A stretch of 64,000 bases of DNA from an uncultured Colwellia sp. (lineage in GTDB: Bacteria; Pseudomonadota; Gammaproteobacteria; Enterobacterales; Alteromonadaceae): positions 1 through 64,000 of the forward strand of contig CAJXQI010000006.1 of the NCBI GenBank assembly GCA_913058395.1. The letters are read 5' to 3'. Positions 29,489-37,374 of the stretch are shown piece by piece. A program made the position numbers and the translations under genes. Each line of letters starts with the position of its first letter. Position 1 is the stretch's first letter. The notes beneath the pieces were generated by a model that worked only from the letters and a program-made list of their open reading frames with translations, was not told the DNA's origin and searched no databases.

Positions 29489-30724
29489 ATGGAAATTTCT
29501 TTCGTAGGAGGCGTATATAAGGAAAATTGCGCCTGGCCTGCTAATTATGAAGTCTTAGGATCTGCTGGACGAGCTGCGTTATGTGTTGCTCAGTTGGATA
29601 GTTCCACAAAAGTAGAGTTAATATCTTCTTTTTCTAATGAAGAAATGGTTGAGCTTAAAGAGCGGTTTGTTGGTAGGGAAGTTAATGTTAAAAATTTTGA
29701 GCAACCAATAACGTATCTCTTTTCATACGATCACCCTTTATCAGAGCCTGTTGTCGAGCCTAAACTAACAAACGAAACCGAAATTCTACAGCTAGAACTT
29801 GATGGCTTTGACGACAAGCTTGTGGTCATGTTTGGTATGATTGAAAGGGATGTAAAGATCAAATGTAAATCGGTTATTTATGATCCTCAGAATTCTGCCT
29901 CTCCTCAATTATTTTCTAACAGCGGCTCTTTGGCGGATGAGTTAATTTACGTTCTAAACCGAGATGAGCTGTCCAAGTATTATTTTGAATCAAATAGCGA
30001 TGAAGAATATGATATTGAGCGAATGGCTTCTTGGTTGTTGGATAAGGAAAGCGCTAGTGCTGTTATTGTTAAATGCGGGGCGCGTGGTGCATTTGTATTT
30101 ACAGCGGCACAGGGTAGTCAGTGGGTTTGCTCTTATAGAAGTAAAAAGGTATCACCAATTGGCTCTGGTGACGCGTTTGTTGCAGCCTTTGCGCATTATT
30201 ATTTTGTAAGACGATTTGATGCATTCAAATCGGCAAATCTCGCTAGTGTTGCAACATCATTTTATGTCGAACATTCTATGATGGTGAGTGATAAGCAACT
30301 TGCTCAGTTTCAGGTTAACTTGGTTGCAAATTCCTTAGAGAATGAATCAGATAAAAAGAACATATACTTGGCTGGGCCATTTTTCAACATGGGTCAGATG
30401 TGGTTGATTAACCAAAGCAAAATAGCGATGGAAAAATTTGGTATGGATGTTTTCAGTCCTTATCATGAGTTGGGGATCGGCCCAGCAGAAATTGTTGCAC
30501 AGGCTGATTTACAGGCCATTGATGATTGTGATGTCTTGTATGCACTTTTTGATGATCATGATCCAGGTACATTGTTTGAAATAGGTTATGCGATAAAGGC
30601 AGGTAAAAAAGTAATCATTTACACAGAGCAAAATAATGACGAGCACTTAAAAATGTTTGAAGGGACAGGTTGTGAAATTGTAAGAGACTTTGCTACTTCC
30701 ATCTATAGTTTGTCTTGGGTGTAA
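29489..30724 (+). CDS. PfkB-like kinase fused to nucleoside 2-deoxyribosyltransferase
   Basis: A 411-residue two-domain protein. Residues 1-285 resemble the PfkB/ribokinase family, with the anion-hole and catalytic-base motif PIGSGDAFVAAFAHYY (Asp228); the N-terminal substrate half is divergent. Residues 290-385 are a nucleoside 2-deoxyribosyltransferase: NIYLAGPFFN, DCDVLYALFDDHDPGTLFEIGYA with catalytic Glu364 and GKKVIIY. Together they could phosphorylate a nucleoside or sugar and move or cleave nucleobases. Start ATG 29489 follows the previous stop by one base. The QueC-like gene starts 7 bases after its stop. Confidence 0.9.
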   Translation: MEISFVGGVYKENCAWPANYEVLGSAGRAALCVAQLDSSTKVELISSFSNEEMVELKERFVGREVNVKNFEQPITYLFSYDHPLSEPVVEPKLTNETEILQLELDGFDDKLVVMFGMIERDVKIKCKSVIYDPQNSASPQLFSNSGSLADELIYVLNRDELSKYYFESNSDEEYDIERMASWLLDKESASAVIVKCGARGAFVFTAAQGSQWVCSYRSKKVSPIGSGDAFVAAFAHYYFVRRFDAFKSANLASVATSFYVEHSMMVSDKQLAQFQVNLVANSLENESDKKNIYLAGPFFNMGQMWLINQSKIAMEKFGMDVFSPYHELGIGPAEIVAQADLQAIDDCDVLYALFDDHDPGTLFEIGYAIKAGKKVIIYTEQNNDEHLKMFEGTGCEIVRDFATSIYSLSWV

Positions 30725-30731
30725 TTTATCC

Positions 30732-31319
30732 ATGATAGGTATTTTGTTATCTGGTGGTATGGACTCAACGGCTTTAGCTTATTCTGAGCAGCCTGATATA
30801 GGCATTTTCATCGACTATGGTCAAATACCAGCGAAAGCAGAGCGAAACTCTGCAAGACGTATCTGTGCTGATTTAAATATAGAGTTTTATGAAATTAGTG
30901 TGGATTGCTCAGCGTTGGGCACAGGAGATTTAGTTGGGACCTCTTCTTCAGAAATCGGTCGTTTTTCTGATTGGTGGCCTTATAGAAACCAATTACTAAT
31001 AACAATGGCAGCAATGAAAGCCATTAAATTAGGTTGTAATGAATTAATGATAGGTCTTGTTGCTGGAGATGATGAGTATAGAGATGGCTCGGAGGAGTTT
31101 ATACGGCTTATGAACCAGTTGGTTAGTTACCAAGAAGGAGAGTTAACAATATCAGCTCCGGCAATAAGTAGGAGTATTCATGAGTTAATTACTAGAGGTA
31201 ATGTTCCAGATCACCTACTTGCGAAAACTTATTCATGTCACAAAGCTAATCTGCCTTGCTTTAGTTGTCGAGGCTGTGGAAAGCAACAAGCTGTATTTGA
31301 TAAATTGAAAGTATTGTAG
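30732..31319 (+). CDS. QueC-like 7-cyano-7-deazaguanine synthase family protein
   Basis: A 195-residue PP-loop ATPase. It has the nucleotide-binding loop ILLSGGMDSTALAY at the N-terminus, a QueC-like WWPYRNQLLITMAAMKA segment, and a C-terminal zinc-type cluster with Cys in YSCHKANLPCFSCRGCGKQQ. QueC makes preQ0 from carboxydeazaguanine, but its homologues in defence loci (Cap9 of type IV CBASS, QatC) have other roles. No queD, queE or folE partner lies nearby, so this is unlikely to be the queuosine-pathway enzyme. It ends the cassette; a MerR gene starts 8 bases later. Confidence 0.87.
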   Translation: MIGILLSGGMDSTALAYSEQPDIGIFIDYGQIPAKAERNSARRICADLNIEFYEISVDCSALGTGDLVGTSSSEIGRFSDWWPYRNQLLITMAAMKAIKLGCNELMIGLVAGDDEYRDGSEEFIRLMNQLVSYQEGELTISAPAISRSIHELITRGNVPDHLLAKTYSCHKANLPCFSCRGCGKQQAVFDKLKVL

Positions 31320-31327
31320 GTTAAGAA

Positions 31328-31705
31328 ATGAAAACAATAGGAAAGCTAGCGAAATCACTTGACTTGAATGTTGAGACTATTCGCTTTTATGAGCGAGAAG
31401 GTCTTATTCAACAGCCTAAAAAGCCTCTTAATGGCTATAGATTATATTCTGAATCTACTGCTAGAGAGTTGAAGTTTATTTTAAAAGCTAAGGCACTTGG
31501 TTTTACACTTCATGAGATATCTTCACTAATGTCAATGGATGGAAACTGTAGTCAGGTAGAAAAAATGGGTTTGCAAAAGCTCGAAGTCATTCGTTATAAA
31601 ATATCAGAATTACAACGTTTAGAAAAAGTGATAATTCAGATGACCAATACATGTAAAAGCAATGATAACGAGTCTCACTGTCCAATAATTGATTCATTAA
31701 AATAG
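31328..31705 (+). CDS. merR: MerR-type mercury-responsive regulator
   Basis: A 125-residue MerR family regulator: N-terminal winged helix (IGKLAKSLDLNVETIRFYER), then the dimerisation coil. Cys74, Cys109 and Cys118 have exactly the 35- and 9-residue spacing of the Hg(II) ligands Cys82, Cys117 and Cys126 of classical MerR, so mercury sensing is likely. It lies 8 bases after the QueC-like gene and just upstream of a MerR-type promoter driving merC. Being on the same strand as merC rather than divergent, it may be transcribed from the upstream cassette. Confidence 0.9.
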   Translation: MKTIGKLAKSLDLNVETIRFYEREGLIQQPKKPLNGYRLYSESTARELKFILKAKALGFTLHEISSLMSMDGNCSQVEKMGLQKLEVIRYKISELQRLEKVIIQMTNTCKSNDNESHCPIIDSLK

Positions 31706-31707
31706 TA

Positions 31708-31738
31708 TTGACTCCGTAGTCGTATACGGAGTTTATCC
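31708..31738 (+). promoter_or_regulatory. MerR-type promoter and operator
   Basis: TTGACT (31708-31713) and TTATCC (31733-31738) are separated by 19 bp, the overlong spacer of MerR-activated promoters. The spacer region contains the perfect dyad ACTCCGTA (31711-31718) / TACGGAGT (31725-31732), very close to the classical mer operator. Confidence 0.92.
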
Positions 31739-31771
31739 TTAAACTAAGATTTCAAAAAAAATTATTTTATA

Positions 31772-32161
31772 ATGTTCAGTAAAGTTTTAGATAAGGTAGG
31801 CTCTGGTGGTGTTTGGATAGCAGCGCTTAGTTGTACGGCATGTTTCCCTGCTCTTGGCTCGTTAGCATCCGCTTTAGGCTTGGGTTTTCTCTCTCATTTT
31901 GAAGGTATCGCAGTAAATACTTTGTTACCGATATTTGCAACGTTGGCCTTAATAGTAAATTTATATAATTGGTATAAAAATCAAAATCACATTAGAGGTT
32001 TGTTTGGTGTAATTGGACCAATAGCGGTTTTGTTAACCCTTTATCCGCTTTGGCAGTATGGGTGGAGCACTTACTTGTTTTATGTTGGTATTTGTTTGAT
32101 GGTCATCATGTCAATTGTAGATCTTGTTAAGTCTGTTAAGGAGCCACTATGCAAAGTATAG
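31772..32161 (+). CDS. merC: MerC-family mercury transport protein
   Basis: A 129-residue inner-membrane protein with four hydrophobic helices and the metal-binding SCTACFPALGSLASALGLG motif in the first helix, as in MerC. It would import Hg(II) or a related thiophilic metal. It is directly under the MerR-type promoter. No merA reductase or merP is in the window, so a complete detoxification route is not shown. It overlaps the next gene by 13 bases. Confidence 0.88.
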   Translation: MFSKVLDKVGSGGVWIAALSCTACFPALGSLASALGLGFLSHFEGIAVNTLLPIFATLALIVNLYNWYKNQNHIRGLFGVIGPIAVLLTLYPLWQYGWSTYLFYVGICLMVIMSIVDLVKSVKEPLCKV

Positions 32162-32364
32162 AGCTTACTTCAACTCTCACTTGCCCGGAGTGTGGTCATG
32201 TTAAGAGGGAAGAAATGCCAACCAATGCATGCCAGTGGTTTTATGAGTGTGATTCTTGTAAAGCGCTTTTGAAGCCATTGAAAGGTGATTGTTGTGTTTT
32301 TTGTTCTTATGGGACAGTTAAGTGTCCACCGATACAAAAAGGGCAAAGTTGCTGTAATGAATAA
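32149..32364 (+). CDS. GDCCVxxCSYG-type small Cys-rich protein
   Basis: A 71-residue cytoplasmic protein with two Cys pairs (TCPECGH, ECDSCKALL) and the signature GDCCVFCSYGTVKCPPIQ. The small family is commonly found next to merC-like genes and probably binds metal. It overlaps merC and is translated with it. Function is not established. Confidence 0.85.
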   Translation: MQSIELTSTLTCPECGHVKREEMPTNACQWFYECDSCKALLKPLKGDCCVFCSYGTVKCPPIQKGQSCCNE

Positions 32365-32380
32365 ACTGTTTTAATGAAAA

Positions 32381-32401
32381 AAGCAGCTTATGAAGCTGCT
32401 T
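32381..32401 (+). terminator. Hairpin after the mer module
   Basis: A 9-bp perfect stem (AAGCAGCTT / AAGCTGCTT) with a 3-nt loop, preceded by an A-run and followed by a weak T-rich stretch. It lies between the convergent mer and glycosylase genes and may act in both directions. Confidence 0.7.
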
Positions 32402-32457
32402 ATCAATTTTAATCAAATGTTATCAGTGCAATATCATTGAGTTAACCAATAATACTT

Positions 32458-33306
32458 TTAAGCTAATGCTAATTCAGGTGTATATGAGGTTTTCTTACGA
32501 TTAATATACACGATGGTATTTTTACTTATAGTGCCATTTTTAACTTGTTCTCTGTTTTCAAGTAGTCGATGAATAGAAGAGCTTTGTTGCATTTCATACC
32601 AGATTACGGCATCAAGTTCAGATGCTTTAACTTGCATCGCTTTTGCTAGGTCAATAAATATTTGCTCTAGTTGGAGGTAGTTTTTTTCTATCGTCAAATG
32701 ATCATCGTAGAAACCGCCTAATAGCCCTGCACGGTAGATATGAATATCCAAAATAGCCACATCATCAGCATCTAGCCAGTTTCGAGCAACCCATGATGCT
32801 GTTTTAAGGCCAACGCCTTTGATTTGTAATAGCCAGTTTCTTAGCGCTTGTCCTGATGTAGTAGGAGCTTTTTCATCGTGTAAAAATTGTAGTGCGTTAG
32901 CAATGTATTTAGCTTTTTGACGGGCGAATCGGTACTTTACGGTGCGATTGGATAGTTGAATTGGCTCTGTAAGCCATTCTAGCAACTTTGATTCAGAATG
33001 AGGTGTTCCATCAAAAGCTCCTTTGAGCTTAAGTTGTTCGTAGGCAGCGATACTGATTTCAGCCGTTATAGCATGTCCACCTAATAGGCAAGCACCTACT
33101 TCTTCTGTTAATGTTTTTCCATGTTTGTATTCTAGTTCATTGCCTTCAATCCGTCTGGATAGGACGCTATACAGCCAATAAGCGACAGTTGGAAATCCAA
33201 TAACACTTCCCCATTTTACTCCAGGCATTACATCTTCAAATTCACTGGGAATATCTATTTGAATAACACTTTTACCTACTTCTACAAATGCTTTTTGATA
33301 GTTCAT
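32458..33306 (-). CDS. OGG-fold HhH-GPD DNA glycosylase
   Basis: A 282-residue protein with the helix-hairpin-helix and GPD signature LLQIKGVGLKTASWVARNWL followed by DDVAILDIHIYRAG. The catalytic Lys (in GVGLKT) and Asp (in ILDIHI) of 8-oxoguanine-type glycosylases are both present. The N-terminal ~120 residues are unlike housekeeping Ogg. Start is ATG 33306 because AAGGTG lies just upstream; a GTG three codons earlier overlaps that site. It begins 10 bases after the adenine methylase stop, so the two are one operon. OGG-like proteins are also known as components of QueC-containing conflict systems. Confidence 0.87.
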   Translation of the reverse strand: MNYQKAFVEVGKSVIQIDIPSEFEDVMPGVKWGSVIGFPTVAYWLYSVLSRRIEGNELEYKHGKTLTEEVGACLLGGHAITAEISIAAYEQLKLKGAFDGTPHSESKLLEWLTEPIQLSNRTVKYRFARQKAKYIANALQFLHDEKAPTTSGQALRNWLLQIKGVGLKTASWVARNWLDADDVAILDIHIYRAGLLGGFYDDHLTIEKNYLQLEQIFIDLAKAMQVKASELDAVIWYEMQQSSSIHRLLENREQVKNGTISKNTIVYINRKKTSYTPELALA

Positions 33307-33316
33307 TTTAATCACC

Positions 33317-33970
33317 TTAAATAGTGAACTCTTGGTTCAGCCATTCCATAAAAGCAGACCTTTCCTGTGTATCCATGTTTGTAAATTTTTGTTTTAATCT
33401 ATCAATACGCCTTTTAATTGTTTGGCGTTCTCTGAAACAATTTCCTAGGTAGCGTGGATCGTGCAATTTTGTTGGTCTTTCAAAATTAAACCATACGCAC
33501 TCTTTCGCTGTACCATTTTGTGTCTGACTGCTGAAACTATATAAGTTCCAATCGTTTAAATAATGTTTATATAAATCGCTTTCATAACCAGAGATCATGA
33601 TCATACATTTTTGATCTACGAGAAATTTCAATAGTGTTTCATGCTGTTCATCACTGTATTCATGGCGATAAATTTTTCTTTTTTTTCTGGTAGAGGCAAC
33701 ATAAGGAGGATCACAATATATAAGTGTTTCATTACATAAGCTTTCTTTCTCAAGTAATTGAATAGCATCCATATTGAGTAAAGTTAAGCTTGGCTCGTCT
33801 GTCATATTATCTAAACAGTTTTTATTGATATCGTTTCCGATATTAATTTTTGCTTCTAGCTTCTTTTTGATAACGATGCCAGACCCTAAAAACGGCTCGA
33901 TGTACTTTCTATGCCTAGGCATCAAATTTATTAGATGCTGATAGGTTTTTCCTTTACCACCTGGATACAT
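33317..33970 (-). CDS. D12-class N6-adenine DNA methyltransferase
   Basis: A 217-residue Dam-like methylase. It has the AdoMet motif KYIEPFLGSGIV, the catalytic DPPY in LIYCDPPYVAST and the N-terminal MYPGGKGKTYQHLI. It is shorter than housekeeping Dam and ends in a charged helical region. It is the first gene of a two-gene unit with the glycosylase and has no linked restriction endonuclease. Target sequence cannot be read from the protein. Confidence 0.88.
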   Translation of the reverse strand: MYPGGKGKTYQHLINLMPRHRKYIEPFLGSGIVIKKKLEAKINIGNDINKNCLDNMTDEPSLTLLNMDAIQLLEKESLCNETLIYCDPPYVASTRKKRKIYRHEYSDEQHETLLKFLVDQKCMIMISGYESDLYKHYLNDWNLYSFSSQTQNGTAKECVWFNFERPTKLHDPRYLGNCFRERQTIKRRIDRLKQKFTNMDTQERSAFMEWLNQEFTI

Positions 33971-34282
33971 AAATTTTTTATTATTGCTTTACCATTAATT
34001 ATATTATCGTCAAAAATGACGATGATTGCAAGCAGTGATTATAAATAATAAAGGTGTTGTGTTCTTTGGTGGAGTTATTTGGTTTGTTTAAGGGGTTAGA
34101 TAATCTTAATTAATTGATGAGCATTAACCGTTCGAAAAAATCCTGTGAATAAAGAGATGATTTGATTAATATCTACCTATGTTAATAAACGTAGTCTGAC
34201 TCTGAACACTTTTGGTTTACCTGTATTTTATGTGATATTATAACCTTTGCTGTATTCAATTGTTGCTTTAATATGGAAAATT
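33971..34282. other. Divergent intergenic region, nothing recognised
   Basis: About 310 AT-rich bases between the methylase gene (minus) and the small membrane/secreted gene (plus). Promoters for both must be here; no operator or repeat was recognised. Confidence 0.45.
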
Positions 34283-34582
34283 GTGGGTCTTAAGAAACGC
34301 CAAAGTTTAGTAATATCATTAGTATTAACTTGCTTTATATTCTTGCAATTATCTTATCAATGGCATCAGAATGATGGTGCTGCACATCAATCAGTTCATG
34401 TTTGCAATGATTGTGAAAAGCTCTCTTTTTTAGATAATATTCATACTACACTCACTTATTTACTAAGTTATCCATTTAGTACGAGATTAACCTACCGATT
34501 TAAAAACGTTTCATTGAATGAATTAATCACTCATCGCCTGATCTACTTACGCGGACCACCTCAAACTTTATTCCAAATATAA
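34283..34582 (+). CDS. Small secreted or membrane protein with C-terminal Pro-Pro motif
   Basis: A 99-residue protein with an N-terminal hydrophobic signal (LVISLVLTCFIFLQLSY), then QWHQNDGAAHQSVHVCNDCE with His and Cys residues, and the C-terminal YLRGPPQTLFQI. The layout resembles DUF2946/CopL-like small proteins often found upstream of metal transporters. Start at GTG 34283 is tentative; a TTG at 34247 is an alternative and would add 12 residues. It precedes the TonB receptor by about 110 bases. Confidence 0.6.
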   Translation: MGLKKRQSLVISLVLTCFIFLQLSYQWHQNDGAAHQSVHVCNDCEKLSFLDNIHTTLTYLLSYPFSTRLTYRFKNVSLNELITHRLIYLRGPPQTLFQI

Positions 34583-34691
34583 TAAAAATTACTTTTTCAT
34601 CGACAGTTATAGCTATTAATTGGTCGTTTATCAGTTGATCCCATTTTAAATTATGGCGATTAATTGTAATTTAAAAATTGAGAAACAAAAA

Positions 34692-36872
34692 ATGCGTAAA
34701 ATAATCATCATTTTACTAGTTTTTGCTACGTTTATAGCAAACAGTAATGATATGACAGAAAAACAGAACATATATTTAGGGAAAATCCTCAATCAAAGTG
34801 GAGAGCCTATCTCAAATGCAATAGTTAGTATTGTAGATTTAGGTATTATTAGAATCACGGATGACCAGGGTATTTTTCAATTCAACGGAACTGATAAAGT
34901 TAACTACATAATCGAAATAGAGATTGATTCCCACACAATTAGAAACAAAAACATTTCTTTTTCGGCTGATAAAACCACACTTATCAAACCTGAGCTTTTT
35001 GAAGTTGAAACCATAACGGTAACCGCAAGTATTAGTAATAGAAACGCCTTAGAAATGGCAACTCCTGTCATTGTTTTAAGTGGAGAAGAGTTAATTACTA
35101 AAAGGGGCACGAATTTAGGGGAAACATTGGCAGAAGAACCTGGAGTCTCGGTCTCATCTTATGGTTCAGGCGCTGGACGACCAGTAATTAGAGGACTTAG
35201 TGGTAGCCGGATTAGCATTTTGAAAAATGGAATTAGTACATTAGATGCTTCATCTACAAGCCCAGATCATGCCGTTTCAAGTGAACCGCTTTTGGCGGAG
35301 CAAATTGAAATATTAAAAGGACCCGTTACATTGCTTTATGGTGGTGGAGCAATTGGAGGGGTAATAAATGTAGTAGACAATAGGATTCCAGTAAAATTAC
35401 CTGATGAAGTATTATCTGGTGCCGTTGAAGCTCGCTTTAATTCTGGTTCTAAAGAAAATGCAGGAGTGGTCCGTTTAGATGGCGCATTAGAACAATTGGT
35501 TTGGCATGTGGATGGTTATAAACGAGAATCAGAAGATATTAAGTTACCTTCTTCGTTAGGAGAGAGGTTAAACAATAGCGATATTTCCTCCAACGGTGCA
35601 ACAATAGGTGTGTCGTGGATAAGTGAAGATCAAAGTTTTATAGGTGTATCATTTGGAGAAGAAAATAATAATTATGGTCTTCCGGCAGTAGAAGACGCGG
35701 ATGAGTTAGTACGTTTAGATATAGAGCAGGAAAGGTTTGATATTAAGGGGGCTATTTTTAACCCTGTTGAAGGTGTCAAACAAATCAAATTTAAATATGG
35801 TAGTAATGATTATCAGCATATTGAACTTGAAGGTGACGAGGTTGGTACAACCTTCACGAATAAAGCGGATGAAACACGTTTAGAAGTGGTGCATGCTCTC
35901 CTTGTTGGATGGCAAGGGGTTTTAGGAGTGCAATTAAATAACCGTGATTTTTCGGCAATAGGGGAAGAAGCATTTGTACCGCCATCATCAACAGAGTCAG
36001 TAGGGATATTTTTAGTTGAAGAAAAATCGTTTGGAAATACAAATATTGAACTCGGAATTCGTGGCGATAGACAGACCCTAGATTCAGACAACCTACTTAA
36101 CCCATTAAAATATGATGCCTTTAGTGCATCAATAAGTAGCTTATGGAAATTCGATCCTGCTTATTCTTTCTCTGTAGCATTAGCACGTGCTCAGCGTATA
36201 CCTAATGCAGAGGAGTTACTCTCAAATGGACCTCATTTAGCAACACAATCTTTTGAATTGGGCAATATAAACCTTATAAAAGAAAGTGCTAATAATATTG
36301 ATATTTCTTTACGTAAACATATAGGAAACGTTAAATTCACATTGAATGCTTTTTATAACAGTTTTGATAACTTTATTTATGAACAAGCTACTGGCGATGT
36401 AGAAGATGGTTTACCTGTATTTCAATTTGTACAGGAAGATGCCAATTTTAAGGGAATGGAATTAGAGTTGGATTGGATTATTTCAGATTCTGCTTTAAAT
36501 ACGATAACCGTGCACAGTCAAGCAGATTATGTTGAAGGAAAATTGTCTAATGGTGGATATTTACCACGAACACCACCATTACGACTGGGGATAGGATTAC
36601 TTTACGAAAGGAATGATTGGTATATTGATTTTGATATTCTCCGATATATGGAACAAAACAACATTGCTGATTTTGAGACCGTCACAGAAGGTTATACTTT
36701 AGTAAATATTGACTTTAATTATCAGTTTTCCAACGGGAACAGCGATTATACCTTTTTTATGAGAGGAACTAATTTACTTGATCAGGAAGTGATCAACCAT
36801 ACTTCCTTTATTAAAGACATTGCTCCACAAGCTGGGCGCTCATTGACATTAGGTGTTCGTTTAGAGTTCTAA
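34692..36872 (+). CDS. ZnuD-like TonB-dependent outer-membrane receptor
   Basis: A 726-residue outer-membrane receptor. It has a signal peptide (MRKIIIILLVFATFIANS), a carboxypeptidase-regulatory-like domain (about 30-100), a plug domain (VIVLSGEELITKRGTNLGET to GGAIGGVINVVDNRIP) and a 22-strand-type barrel ending in the aromatic terminus TLGVRLEF. The plug stretch SPDHAVSSEPLLAEQIEIL is characteristic of ZnuD-type metal receptors. Zinc or another metal is therefore the likely ligand. Start is ATG 34692. A terminator follows. Confidence 0.85.
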   Translation: MRKIIIILLVFATFIANSNDMTEKQNIYLGKILNQSGEPISNAIVSIVDLGIIRITDDQGIFQFNGTDKVNYIIEIEIDSHTIRNKNISFSADKTTLIKPELFEVETITVTASISNRNALEMATPVIVLSGEELITKRGTNLGETLAEEPGVSVSSYGSGAGRPVIRGLSGSRISILKNGISTLDASSTSPDHAVSSEPLLAEQIEILKGPVTLLYGGGAIGGVINVVDNRIPVKLPDEVLSGAVEARFNSGSKENAGVVRLDGALEQLVWHVDGYKRESEDIKLPSSLGERLNNSDISSNGATIGVSWISEDQSFIGVSFGEENNNYGLPAVEDADELVRLDIEQERFDIKGAIFNPVEGVKQIKFKYGSNDYQHIELEGDEVGTTFTNKADETRLEVVHALLVGWQGVLGVQLNNRDFSAIGEEAFVPPSSTESVGIFLVEEKSFGNTNIELGIRGDRQTLDSDNLLNPLKYDAFSASISSLWKFDPAYSFSVALARAQRIPNAEELLSNGPHLATQSFELGNINLIKESANNIDISLRKHIGNVKFTLNAFYNSFDNFIYEQATGDVEDGLPVFQFVQEDANFKGMELELDWIISDSALNTITVHSQADYVEGKLSNGGYLPRTPPLRLGIGLLYERNDWYIDFDILRYMEQNNIADFETVTEGYTLVNIDFNYQFSNGNSDYTFFMRGTNLLDQEVINHTSFIKDIAPQAGRSLTLGVRLEF

Positions 36873-36903
36873 GGGATTATCGTAGAGTCATAAATAATAA
36901 AGA

Positions 36904-36925
36904 AAAGGCGCATTTTAGCGCCTTT
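36904..36925. terminator. Rho-independent terminator
   Basis: AAAGGCGC / GCGCCTTT stem with a 6-nt loop followed by a long T-run, between the TonB receptor (plus) and the convergent Nudix gene (minus). Confidence 0.9.
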
Positions 36926-36933
36926 TTTTGTTT

Positions 36934-37356
36934 TTAATTTTCAATGAAAGTGACAGGCTTTTTGAATTTTAAGCTTTGATCTAATGCAAGTGGGATAAGC
37001 CATTTTAAATTTGGGATAATATTATTAGGGATGTTATCTATTTTTAATAAGTGTACTTGTTCTTTTTCAATAGTTTTGGCAGAAAATGCGAGATCTGATA
37101 TAGAAAAAAACACATCTAATTCAAAATAGGTTGGCTTTGTCAGATGCGCATAGCGAGTCCAGTTACTTTCACTGATGAAAACACCTGTCTCTTCTTCACA
37201 TTCTCTCACCATCGCTTGTATAGGTGATTCACCATCTTCAATTTTACCACCAACACCATTAAGTAAACCTTTTTGCCATGCAGGGGATAGTTTTTCTAAT
37301 AAAACAACATGCTGTAAATCTTTTGAAAATACAAATCCAGTAACATAGTTAAACAC
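36934..37356 (-). CDS. Nudix hydrolase
   Basis: A 140-residue protein with a complete Nudix box: GVGGKIEDGESPIQAMVREC followed by EEETGV, matching GX5EX7REUXEEXGU. It should hydrolyse a nucleoside diphosphate derivative; the MutT/8-oxo-dGTP-like subgroup is possible. It starts 18 bases after the dGTPase stop, so the two are co-expressed. Confidence 0.88.
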   Translation of the reverse strand: MFNYVTGFVFSKDLQHVVLLEKLSPAWQKGLLNGVGGKIEDGESPIQAMVRECEEETGVFISESNWTRYAHLTKPTYFELDVFFSISDLAFSAKTIEKEQVHLLKIDNIPNNIIPNLKWLIPLALDQSLKFKKPVTFIEN

Positions 37357-37374
37357 TGCTAATTACTCCGTTTT

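Noticed and set aside
30732-31319. Housekeeping queC
   Set aside because: No queD, queE or other queuosine gene is close, and the context is a kinase/NDT fusion and defence-type genes; the family match is to QueC-like proteins in general.
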